Assembly (NCBI GenBank): GCA_947505255.1
Contig: CANNKP010000006.1
Span: 1 to 40,551, forward strand
DNA: 40,551 nucleotides
Direction: 5' to 3'
From: Flavobacteriales bacterium
GTDB taxonomy: Bacteria; Bacteroidota; Bacteroidia; Flavobacteriales_D; Crocinitomicaceae
Part shown: one piece after another, positions 40,408 to 40,551 of the stretch
Layout: every line of letters begins with the position of its first letter
Numbering within the stretch: position 1 is the first letter of the stretch
The notes under the pieces: generated by a model
The model's input: only the letters and a program-made list of their open reading frames with translations
Told to the model about the DNA's origin: nothing
The model's database searches: none
Position numbers and translations under genes: made by a program

Positions 40408-40551
40408 AAGTATATTGGAATTGGTCAGCTAACTTTTCTTTCAAGATTGTTGCGACTTCATCCATATTTAAGGCATATCCCAATTCTCTTTGCATGGAAG
40501 TTACAGCTTTATCATCAATTCCACAAGGAATAATGTGAGAAAAATAGGATA
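40388..40551 (-). CDS. lipB: Lipoyl(octanoyl) transferase, C-terminal end (partial)
   Basis: The frame is open to the end of the window on the minus strand and gives the last 54 codons, with FSHIIPCGIDDKAVTSMQRE, then ALNMDEVATILKEKLA, ending QYTYGIYSE at the stop 40388-40390. The HIIPCGI...AVTSM core is the LipB C-terminal motif with its catalytic Cys. LipB attaches octanoate to lipoyl domains. It overlaps the next gene by 20 bp. The start lies beyond the window. Confidence 0.88.
   Translation of the reverse strand, partial: SYFSHIIPCGIDDKAVTSMQRELGYALNMDEVATILKEKLADQFQYTYGIYSE

Noticed and set aside
1-40551. CRISPR array, tRNA, rRNA, prophage or transposase
   Set aside because: No regularly spaced repeats with unique spacers, cloverleaf, rRNA word or transposase domain were found by eye; the repeats present are palindromic or mosaic.

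Overview
The window looks like chromosomal DNA of a low-GC member of the Bacteroidota, most likely Flavobacteriales and perhaps close to Crocinitomicaceae/Fluviicola (the phylum is well supported, the family is a guess). The evidence is four large secreted proteins with type IX secretion (T9SS) C-terminal domains, a choice-of-anchor L protein, a MurF-Alr fusion, a single-chain glycyl-tRNA synthetase, and at least ten -7 boxes of the Bacteroidota form TAnnTTTG at sensible distances from start codons. No tRNA, rRNA, CRISPR array, phage or complete insertion sequence was seen.

Layout. 1-1350: end of atpA, then atpG and its terminator. 1374-2060: a small GIY-YIG nuclease gene bracketed by a modular palindromic repeat family that runs to the last codons of an alpha/beta hydrolase. 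2046-9192: hydrolase, a metal-binding-domain lipoprotein, engB, glyS (flanked on both sides by a second repeat family), two small membrane proteins, a sterol-desaturase-family protein and an orphan sensor kinase. 9244-15257: a 1345-residue and a 515-residue T9SS cargo protein and a small secreted protein, all on the minus strand. 15470-21751: M28 peptidase coupled to an acidic Bacteroidota protein, tdk overlapping murF-alr, a transglutaminase-like protein and an LEA-like lipoprotein. 21788-27624: M20 peptidase, a T9SS type B adhesin-like protein, hflX, a lipoprotein cytochrome c and its membrane partner. 27819-33935: two consecutive amidohydrolase-family genes and another T9SS cargo. 34108-40551: superoxide dismutase, a secreted protein, an Mrp/NifU-like Fe-S pair, a lipoprotein, a CarH-like MerR regulator, and a lipB / serine hydrolase / small protein cluster.

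Most genes are housekeeping or envelope functions. Peptidases, amidohydrolases and T9SS cargo suggest protein or peptide use and a surface-exposed lifestyle. The most unusual content is not a classical operon but the repeats. One family is built from two short modules and surrounds, and even encodes the C-terminal tail of, the GIY-YIG nuclease. This is the best candidate here for an undescribed nuclease-plus-palindrome mobile unit, analogous in layout to REP/RAYT. A second, unrelated family brackets glyS and runs into its apparently leaderless promoter. A MerR regulator carrying both the cobalamin motif and the W-x9-EH light-sensing motif is the best single-gene lead.
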